Made by a program: the position numbers and the translations under genes. Source: Geosmithia putterillii (Eukaryota > Ascomycota > Sordariomycetes > Hypocreales > Bionectriaceae). Taken from it: DNA of 64,000 nucleotides. This document shows positions 33,467-45,569 of this stretch, piece after piece. Positions within the stretch are counted from its first letter, which is position 1. Each line of letters starts with the position of its first letter. The stretch is taken from the NCBI GenBank assembly GCA_900188575.1, contig FYEU01000257.1, forward strand, positions 62,001-126,000, given 5' to 3'. The notes under the pieces are model-generated. The model was not told where the DNA came from. It was given only the letters and a program-made list of their open reading frames with translations, and made no database searches.

Positions 33467-34624
33467 CTATTCTTTCTTAATCTGCTCTTGGAACTTTTCC
33501 ACCCATTCCGAGAATTCGTCCCGTTCACCTTGCCAGCTGTCACTGAGGATCTGGCCAGCCGCAAATGCATCGTGGAAGCACTGGTCCATGAGAGAGTCAA
33601 TCTCCTCAGGCTCCAGCTCGTAGAAGGCGCATGCAAGGTCCCCGAAGCGATCGGGCATGGTCTTGAGTACTTGGGCCACATCATCGAGTCTCTTGGCAAT
33701 CTTGGCCACGGGACCTGACGCATCGCTTCCCACCGGCAGGGATGGCACCTTCTTGATACGGCGCTTGATAATAGCCTGATAGAGTAGAGTGACAAGGCGG
33801 AGGCGCTTGAGCGATGTTTCGAGGCGTGGGCGGATATTGTCGGGGTCGGATTTGGGAATGGTCGAGTTCGAGTTCATGAGGTCGTCGAGCATGTCCTGGG
33901 TCGATGATATGTGGCTTTCCTTCAGGTTGTCTGCCAGAGCGTCCACATCGTCCTTGTCATCCTCATCCTCGTCTTCGTCCTCTTCCGGCTCTTCGTCACC
34001 CCATTCCTTGAGCTCCTCCATGGTGTCCTTGAGAACATCCCTCCACTCCTCGACCTTTTGGGCAAAGAAGCCCCCGACGCCCATGTTGCACAGCTTTGTT
34101 GCTTCATCGCAAGCAGCCCAGAGGACACCAGTGAGTGCAATGCTACCCTTGCCACCCGACCCAAAGCCTTGCTCAGAGCTGGACAGAGCTTGGCCGTTGG
34201 TGGGCATCTTCTGTAGTAGCTGCGACAGCTCGATGAGGATAGCGCGAGAGCGCCAAGCCAGCTCTTTCCTGAAGACCGCCGTGTACTTTTCGGGCTTGCA
34301 CTGCTGCAACGCAGACGCCAAGCCAGGGATCGGGCCACTGGCGACATCGCGAAGAACGGTTATGACGGCCGTGGAACTGAAGGGCTCGTTGACCATCAGG
34401 AGTGACAGCTTGGTCGAGTGGGCGCGCACGAGAGCGGCCGAGTCGCGAGCGAGAGTGATGGCGTCGGCTGAAGAGCTGCTAGAGTCCCCATCATCGAGAG
34501 TGGGAGTATTTGGGCTCCTATGAATCTCGGCGAGGGCAACCTGGAGCTGTTGGAGGAGCGAGACAGATGACTCGATCAGCGAGTCGAGGCTCTTTAGGCC
34601 CGAGGCGTCGCTGGTGGGACCCAT
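33467..34624 (-). CDS. GCIP-family protein (Grap2/cyclin-D-interacting type)
   Basis: A single exon of 385 residues. It is helical throughout, with an acidic tract near residues 213-226 (EEPEEDEDEDEDD). The N-terminal half, with LLQQLQVALAE and AALVRAHSTKLSLLM, and the C-terminal region with DRFGDLACAFYELEPEEID fit the GCIP (CCNDBP1) family found in animals and filamentous fungi. In animals it binds cyclin D and Grap2; the fungal role is unknown and there is no cyclin D in fungi, so the name says little about function. There is no signal peptide, membrane segment or enzyme motif. It is divergent from the glucosidase II beta gene, with 493 bases between starts. Confidence 0.75.
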   Translation of the reverse strand: MGPTSDASGLKSLDSLIESSVSLLQQLQVALAEIHRSPNTPTLDDGDSSSSSADAITLARDSAALVRAHSTKLSLLMVNEPFSSTAVITVLRDVASGPIPGLASALQQCKPEKYTAVFRKELAWRSRAILIELSQLLQKMPTNGQALSSSEQGFGSGGKGSIALTGVLWAACDEATKLCNMGVGGFFAQKVEEWRDVLKDTMEELKEWGDEEPEEDEDEDEDDKDDVDALADNLKESHISSTQDMLDDLMNSNSTIPKSDPDNIRPRLETSLKRLRLVTLLYQAIIKRRIKKVPSLPVGSDASGPVAKIAKRLDDVAQVLKTMPDRFGDLACAFYELEPEEIDSLMDQCFHDAFAAGQILSDSWQGERDEFSEWVEKFQEQIKKE

Positions 34625-35117
34625 GATTTCTGTTTAACGGGGGACCGTTAGGATGTAGAGGTTGTTGGTCCCAATAGAGAGACAAGTATCCCAGTGCAAC
34701 CTACTCTTCTAGGCACGGAGTTCTAGGCACAGAGTTATGGTGTAGACTAGAACTGAGCAGAAGACAAGAAGATGATGGTAACTGCGAGAGTGCGAGTGGT
34801 AAATCTCTTGGAGGGGCAATGGAGGGGCAGGAAAAAATATTGCCAGTATTTCCTGGCATTATTTTTTTGCAAGCCAAGTCCGAGCTCCACCGCTTGTGAC
34901 GTTGGTGCCTTCCCTCTTCCCCAGGAGACAAAAGTGGGTCTGTCTCGAACCTCAAGCAGTGATGTGGCTCCATTGCTCGGAGGAGCTTCAGATCCAATTC
35001 CACGATCTCAACAAAGCGTCCTGGAGCGCTCCCTGCATCTCCAACCATCCCCTTTCAATCCCTTTTCGTTTTGTATTTTCTAGCTGAATCACCCGCCATC
35101 CGGCCATTTTGTCCAAG
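34625..35117. other. Divergent promoter region, GCIP-family / glucosidase II beta
   Basis: 493 bases between two outward start codons. The glucosidase side ends with a pyrimidine-rich stretch (about 35040-35090), as usual for fungal leaders. No gene fits here. Confidence 0.5.
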
Positions 35118-36926
35118 ATGAGGCAGGCCAACTCGTTGATGCTACTTGGCGCCGCTGCCGTGGCAGCTGCTGGCAGCTTGCCCCGGGGAGTTGGGCCAGA
35201 GTGTGAGTTGTCGTTATCTCCACAGACAACGATTGATGACGGTAGCTGACGTGCCCCGATTGCTCAATTAGTTGCCCAGCACTACCAGAACAAGAACGAG
35301 TTCAGCTGCATCACCGATTCATCCATCAAGCTAAGCCTCGACCGAGTCAACGACAACACCTGCGACTGCCCTGATGGATCCGACGAGCCTGGCACCGCCG
35401 CCTGCGCCCTCCTCGACCCTCTGTCGCCGCAACAGCCCTTCCCTGGCTCCTCATCAGGATCGACCAACAAGACGCCCGTTCTCCCCGGGTTCTGGTGTGC
35501 CAACAAGGGCCACATTGGCTCCTACGTGCCCTTCTCGTTTGTCAATGACGGCGTGTGCGACCACGAGCTGTGCTGCGACGGCACCGAGGAGTTCAGCGGC
35601 CGCACAAAGTGCGATAACAAGTGCTCTTCGATCGGAAAGGAGTATAGGCGACTCGAGGCTGAGAAGAAGGCCAAGCTGGACCGTGCGGCCACGAAGCGCC
35701 AGACGATGGCTGCCGAAGCGGTCGAGCTCCGTCGCAAGCTTGAGACCGAGTGGTACTCCCTTACCGAGGAGGTGAAGACTCTCGATGCCAAGGTGGCGGA
35801 CCTGACTCAGAAGTTCGAGGAAATCGACCTCCAGGAGAAAACCAGGATCGTCAAGACTGGAGGATCTGGGGGTCCCGGAGGCAAGCTGGGTGTCCTGGTG
35901 GGTGTGGCAAAGTCGCGAGTCGACGAGCTGCGCAACACTTTGGATAATGTTCTCCGCCAGAGGGATGTGTACCGAGCCAAGGCCCAGGAGCTCGAGGACA
36001 TCCTGGCCAAGCTCAAGGTCGGATACAACCCCAACTTCAACGACGAGGGTGTCAAGTCTGCCGTCAAGTCGTATGAGGATTACGCCGCCCGCGAGGGATC
36101 CGACGCCGGGACAGACGAGACCACCGATGCGGCTATTCTCAGCGTTCTTGAGGTGGACAGCGAGACGAGTGGCGTCAACTGGAAAGAGTTTGAGACGGGC
36201 GACGAAGAGGATGACACCGACATCCGTGAGTGAGCCCACATATATTACATCTTGTTCGGAATTGTTGCTAACAAGCTCCCAGTGTACGCCTGGCAAGCCT
36301 ACCTTCCCGAATTCCTACGCAAGATGATCGACGATCAGTTGACCGCAGTGCGCGTGTGGCTGATTAAGAACGGCATGCTGGCTGCTGGTGGCAAGCCTGG
36401 GTCCGAGTCCGAGGTGACCAAGGCTGCCCGCCAGGCCAAGGAAGCGGCCGAGAAGGATCTTAAGAAGAAGAATAAGAACCTCGAGAAGATCACGACCGAC
36501 CTGAGCACCTACTACGGCCCCGAGGACATCTTCCGTGCTCTCAAGGACCAGTGCGTCAGCACCGACGCAGGCGAGTACACGTACGAGCTCTGCTGGCTGG
36601 GCAAGACGACGCAGAAGTCCAAGAAGGGCCACGGCAACACCAGCATGGGCAACTTTGAGCGCATCGAGTTCGAGATTGCCGACGACGAAGACCGTCTCGA
36701 CGGCCGCAGCCTCGGCAAGGGCCAACGTATGGTGATGCGATACGAAAACGGCCAGGCGTGCTGGAACGGCCCCAAGAGGCGCACGGACGTCTGGATCGGC
36801 TGTGCCGAGACGGACGAGCTCTGGCGTGTCAGCGAGATGGAGAAGTGCGTTTACAAGATCGAGGTTGGCACTCCTGCTGCCTGCGAGCCCGCCGACGCCA
36901 AGCCCGCCGGCAAGGACGAGCTCTAA
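35118..36926 (+). CDS. GTB1: Glucosidase II beta subunit (PRKCSH), ER
   Basis: Three exons (35118-35202, 35272-36225, 36283-36926) encode 560 residues. A hydrophobic signal peptide covers about residues 1-19. Two LDL-receptor-A-like cysteine modules follow (TCDCPDGSDEPG; then CDHELCCDGTEEF), then a long charged coiled coil (about residues 150-270) and an MRH lectin domain at the C-terminus with paired Cys (CVSTDAGEY..CW..ACWNGP..CAETDE..C). The protein ends in KDEL, an ER retrieval signal. The beta subunit keeps glucosidase II alpha in the ER and reads mannose on N-glycans during glucose trimming and calnexin-cycle quality control. All domain order and spacing are as in the family; the KDEL rather than the yeast-type HDEL end is worth noting. 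Confidence 0.94.
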
Positions 36927-37337
36927 ACCATTCACCATATGTGCCTTCGTGTAACGGCGACCTAGTGCTAGTGCCTTGACATACTGGAAAGAAAGGAGGG
37001 AATCTGATTTATAGCCTCGATTTGTTGAATGAATCCATCACGTCTCTTATTGTCGCAATGTGCCACAACCATCCATCTACATTTGACTACGAAAGTGCAC
37101 CGCATTGCAAGTTGGAATACCACTAGGCTTCGTATTAATTCGATTCATCTTTGAAACGGCTGTGGAAAAGTAACTAGATAGCAGACATGAACGATAAACG
37201 AGAAAGAAAAAGTAGAAACTGCTACCCATAGTCCAACGCCATAAGAGCAGCAAGCAAGTAAATAAACATTCCGTACAACGCCCACCACAACCATTGAACA
37301 GACCGCTCCATTCCAAAGCCAGTCCGACACAAAGGCT
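36927..37337. other. Convergent intergenic region glucosidase II beta / TOR
   Basis: About 410 bases between two converging 3' ends, AT-rich. No gene is seen. Confidence 0.5.
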
Positions 37338-40300
37338 TTACCAGAAGCTACACCAACCGATGTAATGCTGGCAGAGATTCTCCAGCTTAGTCGCCTCAAT
37401 GATGAGCTTGTTCACCTGGCTGATGACGTCGAGCTCTTCGTTGGGCTTGAAGTCACGGCCCGTGAGCTTCTGCTGGACGCGATCGAGTACCTCGACGGCA
37501 CGCGAGTTCTGGCTCTCGGTCTCCTGGACAGGAGGCAGGCCGTTAGCCCCCGCCGCCACGACGCTGCCGACATCCGTAGTCGCGCCTGTCGCGGTGCTGT
37601 TGGTGCGAGCGCGTCCACGACTGATTGGCAGATTGGGGTCGCCGTTGGAGGCAATCAACTCTGAGGGGGCAATGTCGCCCTCCAGGACCGACTGGCGTCT
37701 ACCCGCGCCTGCGCCGCCGGCCGCCGCAGCGCCCGCCAGGGCATCTTCCCTCTCTGACCTAAAGTTCGGGCCCGTTGGTGACGCCGCATTCGTCAGGCGC
37801 CACGTGAGGAGAGGATCATGGATGAACTGGAGAGCACGTTAGTCTATGTCGCTGTCGAGAAAGTGGGTGCAAAGTGAATGGATGATACTTACTGCTTCCA
37901 AAACGGCCATGATGCTTTCCTTGTTCTCCCGCAGCACACGCATGACATGCTCGCAAGTAATGCGGAAGCTACCCTCAATATTGCTCACCTCCATGGCGTA
38001 TGTCAACATGCGAGTCAGGCGGAAGGGAACCCGCTCGGGGTACTTCTCGCGTTTCATCGCCACCTCAAAACAGTCACCGAAATCAATGTGGACAATCTTG
38101 CCCGTGATACGGTCGAGCATGAGGTTGGACGGATGACGGTCACCCAGGCCGAGGATGTAGCCAACCATGGACATGACTCCCAGCGACCGCGTATAGTTAG
38201 TACGGCGCTCAAGCCAGGCCTCGGAAGACTTGGACTTGAGCCAGAGGACGCGGTACAGATCCTGGCCTGTGGTGTTGTCAAGCGCATAACCAAACACCTC
38301 CACCTTTTGCATGAGCGTCAGGTTGTCATAATCAGGCGCCATCTGCAGCATGATGCGATGCTCAATGTTAAGGAGGATCTTGCGGCTCTCGCGATACTCG
38401 CGAATGAGGACGTGCAGAGTGTCGCTGTTCGGCACCCAGCCTAGGAGACCCGAGTTCTGTGACAATGGGATGGCTGGGAAGCGCTGGATGTTAAGGTGGC
38501 GCTTGAAAGACTCCGTGTCATTGGATAGCAACGTGTTGCAGAGGCCGAAGAGCTGCATGACACGTTCGTCTTGTCGGATATCCTCGTGGCCCTTGAGCAG
38601 GAAGGCATAGGCCACACCGTCGCTTCCGTGGCTGGTGAATTTCCTGGGACGCTGCTTCGAGTTGATGACGGTGAAGGTTGAGTCGAAGGACATGATGCTG
38701 ACAATCGGCTGCCCGCTGCGGTAGGTTCCTGGCACGGCAAGGTCAAGGTCCTTGGCGCTGAGCAGCTTGGGGGAGCAGTATGTAAGCTCGAGCGACGTGA
38801 CCTGGGGCAGCTGCCTGGAGATTCTGCGGAACACCTGGTAGTAGAGATCCCAGGCTTGGTTGAGGTCGTTGACGTCGCCGCTTCTCCTATACTGCTGGCA
38901 CCATTCTCGAGCCTCCTTGAGATCGCGGCCAAACGCCTGATCAAAAGATATCTCCCGCAGTGTCTCGGGGCCTCGCTCCAATAGCTCGTGCAGTGGCTCA
39001 AGAGTGGCAAACATGCCGTCAATGTTTTGATCTCCAAAGTACAGGCGCGAAGCCTCCTCCAGGCCCTCATGCCATAACTCATGCCACAAGACCGCCACCC
39101 GGATTAGCTCGTGGCTGACCAGCTCGGCTTGCGAAACAAGGTTGGCGCTGTGCTGACGCATGCTATCCATAATCTGGGCCGCTGATCGAGACCGGCGAGT
39201 GTTCTTCCACGACTTCATAGCCACCGTGAGAGGGTACACGAGCGCTTGAGGATGCGCACGGCCGACGTCGGCGAGAAGGTTGTGCACGGACTGCTGAACC
39301 CGCCTGTTGGGCTGGTTGATGCGAGCGATGAGCTGGGGAATGACTTCGAGCCATGTGTCCACTGTGACATTGGAGAAGCCCTCAGACACAGCGGTATTCA
39401 CCTCGGAGCTGCCACCATGGGTGAACCACAGCGTCAGGAGGCGAAGCGTGTCTTGCAGTGAGCTACCCGCAGACAGAGAGATGGACTTGAAGAACCCTTG
39501 GATGGCCGGTACAACGTGGTCGATGACGAGGTTCTGGTCAGCCCGAGACAGGTGGCCTTCGTTCCTAGCCGAAAGCTGCTGCACAATCTCGAAATTGGCC
39601 AGGGCCCATGCGTGCCATGCCTTGTACCACCGGGGATTGAACTTGGTGGCTTGCGAGTACGAGTTGAGAACATCTTCCATGTCCGTCTCCTGCCACTCGC
39701 CGCTGTTCAAGGCGACGAGCCACTCGCCCTGGCGTAGGTAGCACTTGGCTAGCAACACTGTCTGGTCATGGAGAGCCTTCTGCGTGCGCGGGCTCATGAT
39801 GGCCGGGTCCACGTACTCTGGGAAGCCGTACTCATTCGAAAAGCCGAGGTCTGTGCCTGTCTGTGCCGTGAGGTGTGCCTTGGCGACCTCGAGACGATGC
39901 GCCGAATCATTGGTGAACTTGCGCAGACAGTACAGCGTCTTCTCAGCGGTGCCTGAAGTGCGGTTACCTGGCTGCTGGCCAATCTCCCACTCGTACTTAA
40001 GAACGGCGTAGACGACCTGAGCAGGGACATTGCGAAGTTGGGGCTGCTGAGGTAGCGCCTGCTGGGGCAGCGCGGGCTGAGACTCCTCCCAGTATGGGAT
40101 GACAGATTCCAGGTCCTTGTCGGTGCCAATGAGCTGCTTGAGAGACTTCTCAGCAAGACCGACACGACCCGACTTGCGGCACAAGTTGGCAAATTTGATC
40201 CACATATGCATGTTCTCGGCAGGGGATATGACGAGAGCCCGGAGACGAAGCATACGATGCCACACTTCGACGTTTCGCTGACAGCCCTTCAGTCGTGTCT

Positions 40301-43300
40301 CCCATGTCTTGCGCATCGTAGCCTGCTTCTTCTCATCGCACTGCTTGTAGACAATGAGCTCCTCCAGTTCGGCAAGCATCTGGACGCGTACCACAACTTC
40401 GTACGCGCGGTTGTATGATTCGCTGACCAGCGCGCTCAGCTCTGTGTCCAGTCCCTCGCGGGCCTGTTCCACGCACAAAACGGCCTTGCGGAATTGGTTT
40501 CTGTGCACAGCGAGAATAGCACCGAAGAAGGCGCGATCGGGAGACTGGCGCTTGAGCGACGAGAGGTACGTGTCCATGGTGTCCCATTTGCCCAGGCCCC
40601 AGGCGGCAGCCGTGGCGAGGGGCGCAATCTTACGCTGCACCTCGGCAGCGGAGTTGGCCCATGTGGTGCTTGTCAGGTCTGCCAGGGCATCCCACTCGCC
40701 AAGGGCGTGAAGACAACGCATCTTACCCATGACGATTTCGAGAGGAGTAGGCTTGTCCTCGGGTATCTCGGCCTCGCGCTTTGTGTAGAAGGCCAAGGCC
40801 TCCTCCCAGCGCTCCAACTTCTCGAACCAGGTCTCCCGCAGCTGAATGCCCTCCTTATAGAGCTGGGCCTTGCGCAGGATACCAATGGCTGCGTCGGACT
40901 GCTGCAACTGGTTGTTGATAACAATCAGTGCCTCCACCGCACCACTGCTCTGGTCCTGGAGGAACTCGAGCTCCTTGTAGTGGAGAGCCTTGGCATAGGC
41001 GTGGCATCGGGCAGCCTCCCTGCCAAGGACACGGATATCAATGGGCAGAGCCTTGTCATCGTGCTCCATGAATTCGGCCAGGTTCAACAACAAACCGAGC
41101 AAGTCGGGAGGGACATTCTCTGACTTGATAGCGCTCTCGATGTTCTGAATGAGTTCTTCCTGGAACTGCTCGTACAGCTCGCTCCAGCAGGAGACGAACG
41201 CGGAGTTGAAGAGGTCGCGGGCCAAAGGCAGGTAAACGCTGGCCAGCGAAGCACATGCACGCAGAGCGTGGTTGGGAGACTCGGTCAGTAGCGTTATACT
41301 GAGCCGGCGCAACCACTCTTGCCAATCTTCCTTCGTAGACTTGCCGCGAGTGTCCCACGCCGTTTTGAGATGGATGGCGTTCATCTCGAGCTTCTTGCCT
41401 TGCAGGTCAGCAAGGGCCGGCTCATCCACGCCGTCGCCGAATCGAGACTCGGAGCTGAGATCTTGCGGTAGAACTTCGCCCTTCTGTAGCTTGGTGACAA
41501 GCAGATCATAGTTTTGGTGATGGATCTGGTGCTGGTTGAGGATCTTGTTCACAGTGCCCATGAAATGGAGATAGTCCTTGCCGAGCTGTTGGATGAGAGC
41601 ACACAGAGTATCCAGGGCGATATTTCGGAGGCTTGCATCGCCGGTATCAAGAACGCGGGTCAGAGGGTGAATGATCTTGGCGGCGTAGTCGTTTAGGTTG
41701 ACTTGTCGAGAGATTTTGCCAATCGTGTCAATCGCCATGATTCGTATGAAGTTGGGCTGGCCCTGCTTCTCAAAGGTCCTGACGATGACAGGAATGATGA
41801 GGTGCATGTACTCCTCGGCACTGGCGCCAAATACAAGGAAAGCATGCAGGACCTTCTCGGACGGGGTCCTCTTGGCCGATAGATCCTTCTCCAAGGCTCC
41901 GAGCATGAGCGGGAGCAAGCCAGCGAGGTAGATCTTGAACTCGCCTTCCAACGACCGAGATATGGATTCAATGAGAAGCAGTATGGTCGTCTGCATGGAG
42001 GACGATACGTGCCAATACTCCTGAATGACCTCGACGATATCGGGGAGATAGTTGCGGATGTGTTGGCGAACAATTCCCACGAGAGTTGCCAGCTGGTTGA
42101 AGTAGGATTCGGTGCGGGTTGACGTCGAGGACCTGATAACCATGAGGAACGCCGGCACAATGCGGTCGAGGAAAGACACACACTCCAGACCCAACGTCCT
42201 GAAGATATTCATAATAGCTTCAACAACAGCAGCATGGTGCTGCACGAGAGACTGATCTTTGAGAATCTGAAGAAGAGCGTTGATGGCCACCGTTGGATAG
42301 TACTCCTTGTTGGACGGTGTCAGTCCCGTCATCATCAGCGAGATGTCCGTGATGGGGCTCGAGTCCGCTCGTTTCTGATTGTCAGGGCTGCGCTCCTCGA
42401 CCTGCTAAGAAAGGGTTAGAACCGGATTACTGCGAAAGGGGAAGCGATGAAAGACCAACCTGATGCTTGTAGGGGTCAAGAGCACCCAAGATGCCCATCA
42501 GCTTGATCGTTGCCTGCCTCAGGGGGATGACATGGCCCTCAGTGCGAACGATGCTTTGTAGAAGTTCCAGAAGCTGAGGGTACTCAAGGTAGGGCTCAAT
42601 GACGTAGCCTGAGTTACTCGCGAGTTGACCGAGTGCATGGAGAGCCGCCTCCCTCTTCGGGGTCGAGCTCTGATCTTGCAGTGCATCAATGATGATAGGC
42701 ATAAGACGATCCTTGTACTGCAACATGTCCTCGCCACCAACCGTGGCCAACTCTCCGATGGCCTTGAGTATGGTGGCAGCGACCGTGGGGTTGGGGTCGC
42801 TGGCCTTGGGCAGGAGCACCGAGATCATAGGATCCACGTAGGGCTTGATGAGGCCCTGAGCATTCTGCACCAGAAGGCTCAACAGTTTGGCACTCTCCTC
42901 CTTGTTGCGGGCGACATCAGAAAACTCAAGCTCTGTAAGCATCTGAATGAGCGTCTTGCGGAGAGAAGGGATGACGTAGGCCGGGTTGAAGCGAGCCAGA
43001 CGACCAATGATCCCAATGGACACCTCTCGGATGCGGAAGACTTCATCGTTGAGCGCGAAGAAGAGGACTCGAATGTTCTCGGCCTTCGCAAGGTGGCGAT
43101 CAAACCGTTCGTCTAGAGCAGCAAGAACAGTGCACCGAATGTTGGGGTCTGGGTCAGACACACCAACCGTCAGGAGGCGCTCGATAACATCTCCGACCAC
43201 TTGAAGGGCGTGGTAGCTTGTCTGGTTGACAATCGGGTCCCGTACATAGAGTTGGCAGCAGGTGAGAGCAGCCGCTTCTCTTATCTCGGCATCCTCGTCC

Positions 43301-44952
43301 TCGACATACTTGATGGCTACATCGCGCACAAACTCGTTGAGAACGTGGCCGGAGAAGTCAAAGCTGCCGAGAGTGTTGAGGGCAAGCTTCACCTCCGCCT
43401 TCCGGTGCTCGTACACCTGGGGGTCTTTGGGGTCCTTGGCGATGATGGGGACCGAATTCAAGGTGTTTGGCTGCGGTGCTCCGAGAGGCTTGAACGGCTC
43501 GCCGCACAAGACAATGCTGAGCATATCCAGCAGCCGCTCTTGGATTGTCGGCTTGACAGGGGGAATGTACCAGGCCATATCAACCAACGCTTGGGTGAGC
43601 TTTGGTGTCAGGTCACAGGCGAAAATAGGGTCCAAGAGAGCCTCCATGTACTTGCTCAAAGTCTGCCCAACGGCAACAGCCAGGCGGCTGATACAGTCAA
43701 AGACAGGATCGACGGTACCCCTCTTGCGTGACTGGACGCTGAGGCCCTCTCGCACGTAGATGAGAACCCCATCAAGGTAAGGAGCAATGGCGCTCTTGAC
43801 CGAGTTGGCAATGTTGCCAATGGCGAGGAACGCGTCGTTGCGTTCTTTGTCCTTCTTCAGCATGCCGGAAAGGTACACCATGAATTTGTGAAGCCAAGAA
43901 TGAGCAAACTCCGTGGGTGAGTAGCTGGCCAGGTCGGGGATGAGAATGACGACCGTCTTGCGAATGGTGGGGTCCCGGTGGTCTTTGTGCTTGAAGACGA
44001 TGTCGCATGTTTGCTGGTAATGCTCCTGCATGAACATACCGCCCTGCTCCAGAAGCTCCTTGAATACGAGCAGTGAGCCGTGAATCGACTCGACAGTCCC
44101 ATATCTGAGGCTCTGCCTCGCCTCGTTGTAGATCTTGTTCATCCAGATCTCCTTCATCTCCTGGTCTCGCTCACGGATGATCTTGAAGGCGGCGCTTACG
44201 GTCTCCGCAGATGTCACACGAATGAGCTGCCTAGGATCGCGGAGTCCAACCCAGATCCAGTCAAAGATGGTAGGGATATACTGGTACATGAGGGTGGGGG
44301 CGGTTCGGGACAGTTCTCGCAGGACAAGAACCGCGCTGTATCGCCGTTCCTCAACCCGGTCGTTCTGGAGCCATTCGAAGGCAGTGTTGACTTCGGAATC
44401 AACAAGTTCGGAGATCATGGAGCCACCGGGACGGCACAGCTTCCCCAGCGCTACGGCAGCGGGCTGCATGGGGTTGATGTCCTTCCCTCGCAAGATTGTC
44501 TTGAGGTTCTGTGTGAAGCGCGTATATTTGGCGGCGACGTCGATACCATCAAAGTCGGCGAGGGCATCGAGAGCGTAAATTCCGCCCAATCGTTCGAACG
44601 AGTCATTTCCGTGAGTGATGAGTTGCGTAATTCGGTTGTTAACGGAATTGTAGAAGGTGAGAAATTGATCATTGCTCATCTCTGTGGAACGATGGTCAGT
44701 AACGGGTGGGGGAGAGAGGTAGTTTGTTCCAAATGGACTGCATCTCACCTTGATAGCAAACAGCCACCAGCTCGCGCATTTGCTGCGCAGATCGCTTGCG
44801 CACATCATCGCCGCCTCTTGGAGATTGTCAGTATGCTAGCTCATGGGCGTGCCCGAGCCGGATGGCAGTGGAGGGGGTACGAACCTGGAGCGCAAGCCTC
44901 GCGTTATGCTTTCCAGTCGCTCCAAGGCGATCTGCTGCTGTGGGTGCGCCAT
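37338..44952 (-). CDS. TOR: TOR serine/threonine kinase (PIKK family)
   Basis: Five exons on the minus strand (44952-44885, 44816-44749, 44681-42460, 42404-37893, 37826-37338) encode 2452 residues. The two first exons are 68 bases each; skipping them loses the conserved start. HEAT repeats fill about residues 60-1250, then a FAT domain, and an FRB domain near 1885-1985 containing WHEGLEEASRLYF. The kinase domain has the ATP lysine K2057 (LLKGHED), GDRHPSN with D2208 and N2213, and DFG from D2227. The extreme C-terminus is FATC, ending in YIGWCSFW. TOR is the catalytic core of TORC1/TORC2, matching growth to nutrients. Ser1905 in the FRB corresponds to the serine whose change causes rapamycin resistance in yeast and it is intact, so FKBP12-rapamycin binding is expected. 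Between kinase and FATC lies a low-complexity insert of about 90 residues. Divergent from RTF2. Confidence 0.97.
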
Positions 44953-45569
44953 CGTCCCCTTACGGGCGCGTTCCTTCCATCAATCAGCACGTCATGTGCT
45001 ATGGGTGTGGATCTGATTCTCGTCGTCTTGGGCCTCGGGTTCGAATCGCGGCGGTCGTGAGGAGCTCGTGAGCCGAGGAGGGGGAGCTTCGTGGGCTAAA
45101 CAATAAAGTACAAGAGTCGTGTCGGAAACAAGGGGTTTCCGTGTGACCCCAGGAAAAAGGCGTAAACAATGCTTTCGAGTAGCCGCCTCTGAGGAAAAGA
45201 GGTGGTCTTTGTGTGTTGGAAAGAAGCGGTCGTGATCAAGAGAAGGACCACATGATACTTTTGGTTGCTACGCCCAGACGCCGTCAGGTGCAGCTGCGCC
45301 GTTGGAGAGTCTCCTGTCAGCCAGCCAATCACATGACGTGCAATGGAGCCTAGCACCCGCGGCTTTGCATGGTCTCAGTGCCACAAATAGACCAGACATG
45401 AATCGCCCAAAATATGCCCAGAGTTGTTTGTTTTATTTTTGTCACCCCACACTAGCGAACTTGGGTTGCAGCCACTGAAAATGACAAGTGCCGTATTACG
45501 TCTATCAACAGCTTTGCGTCACGTTGCAAGATACAACATCACAACCAAACCCTCGACTACCGTGCAAGC
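44953..45569. promoter_or_regulatory. Divergent promoter region, TOR / RTF2
   Basis: 617 bases between two outward start codons. It holds a CCAATCA box (45325-45331, HAP/CBF-type core) followed by ATGACGTG, a bZIP-like half site. Two housekeeping genes sharing this stretch may be co-regulated, but this is inference. Confidence 0.45.
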
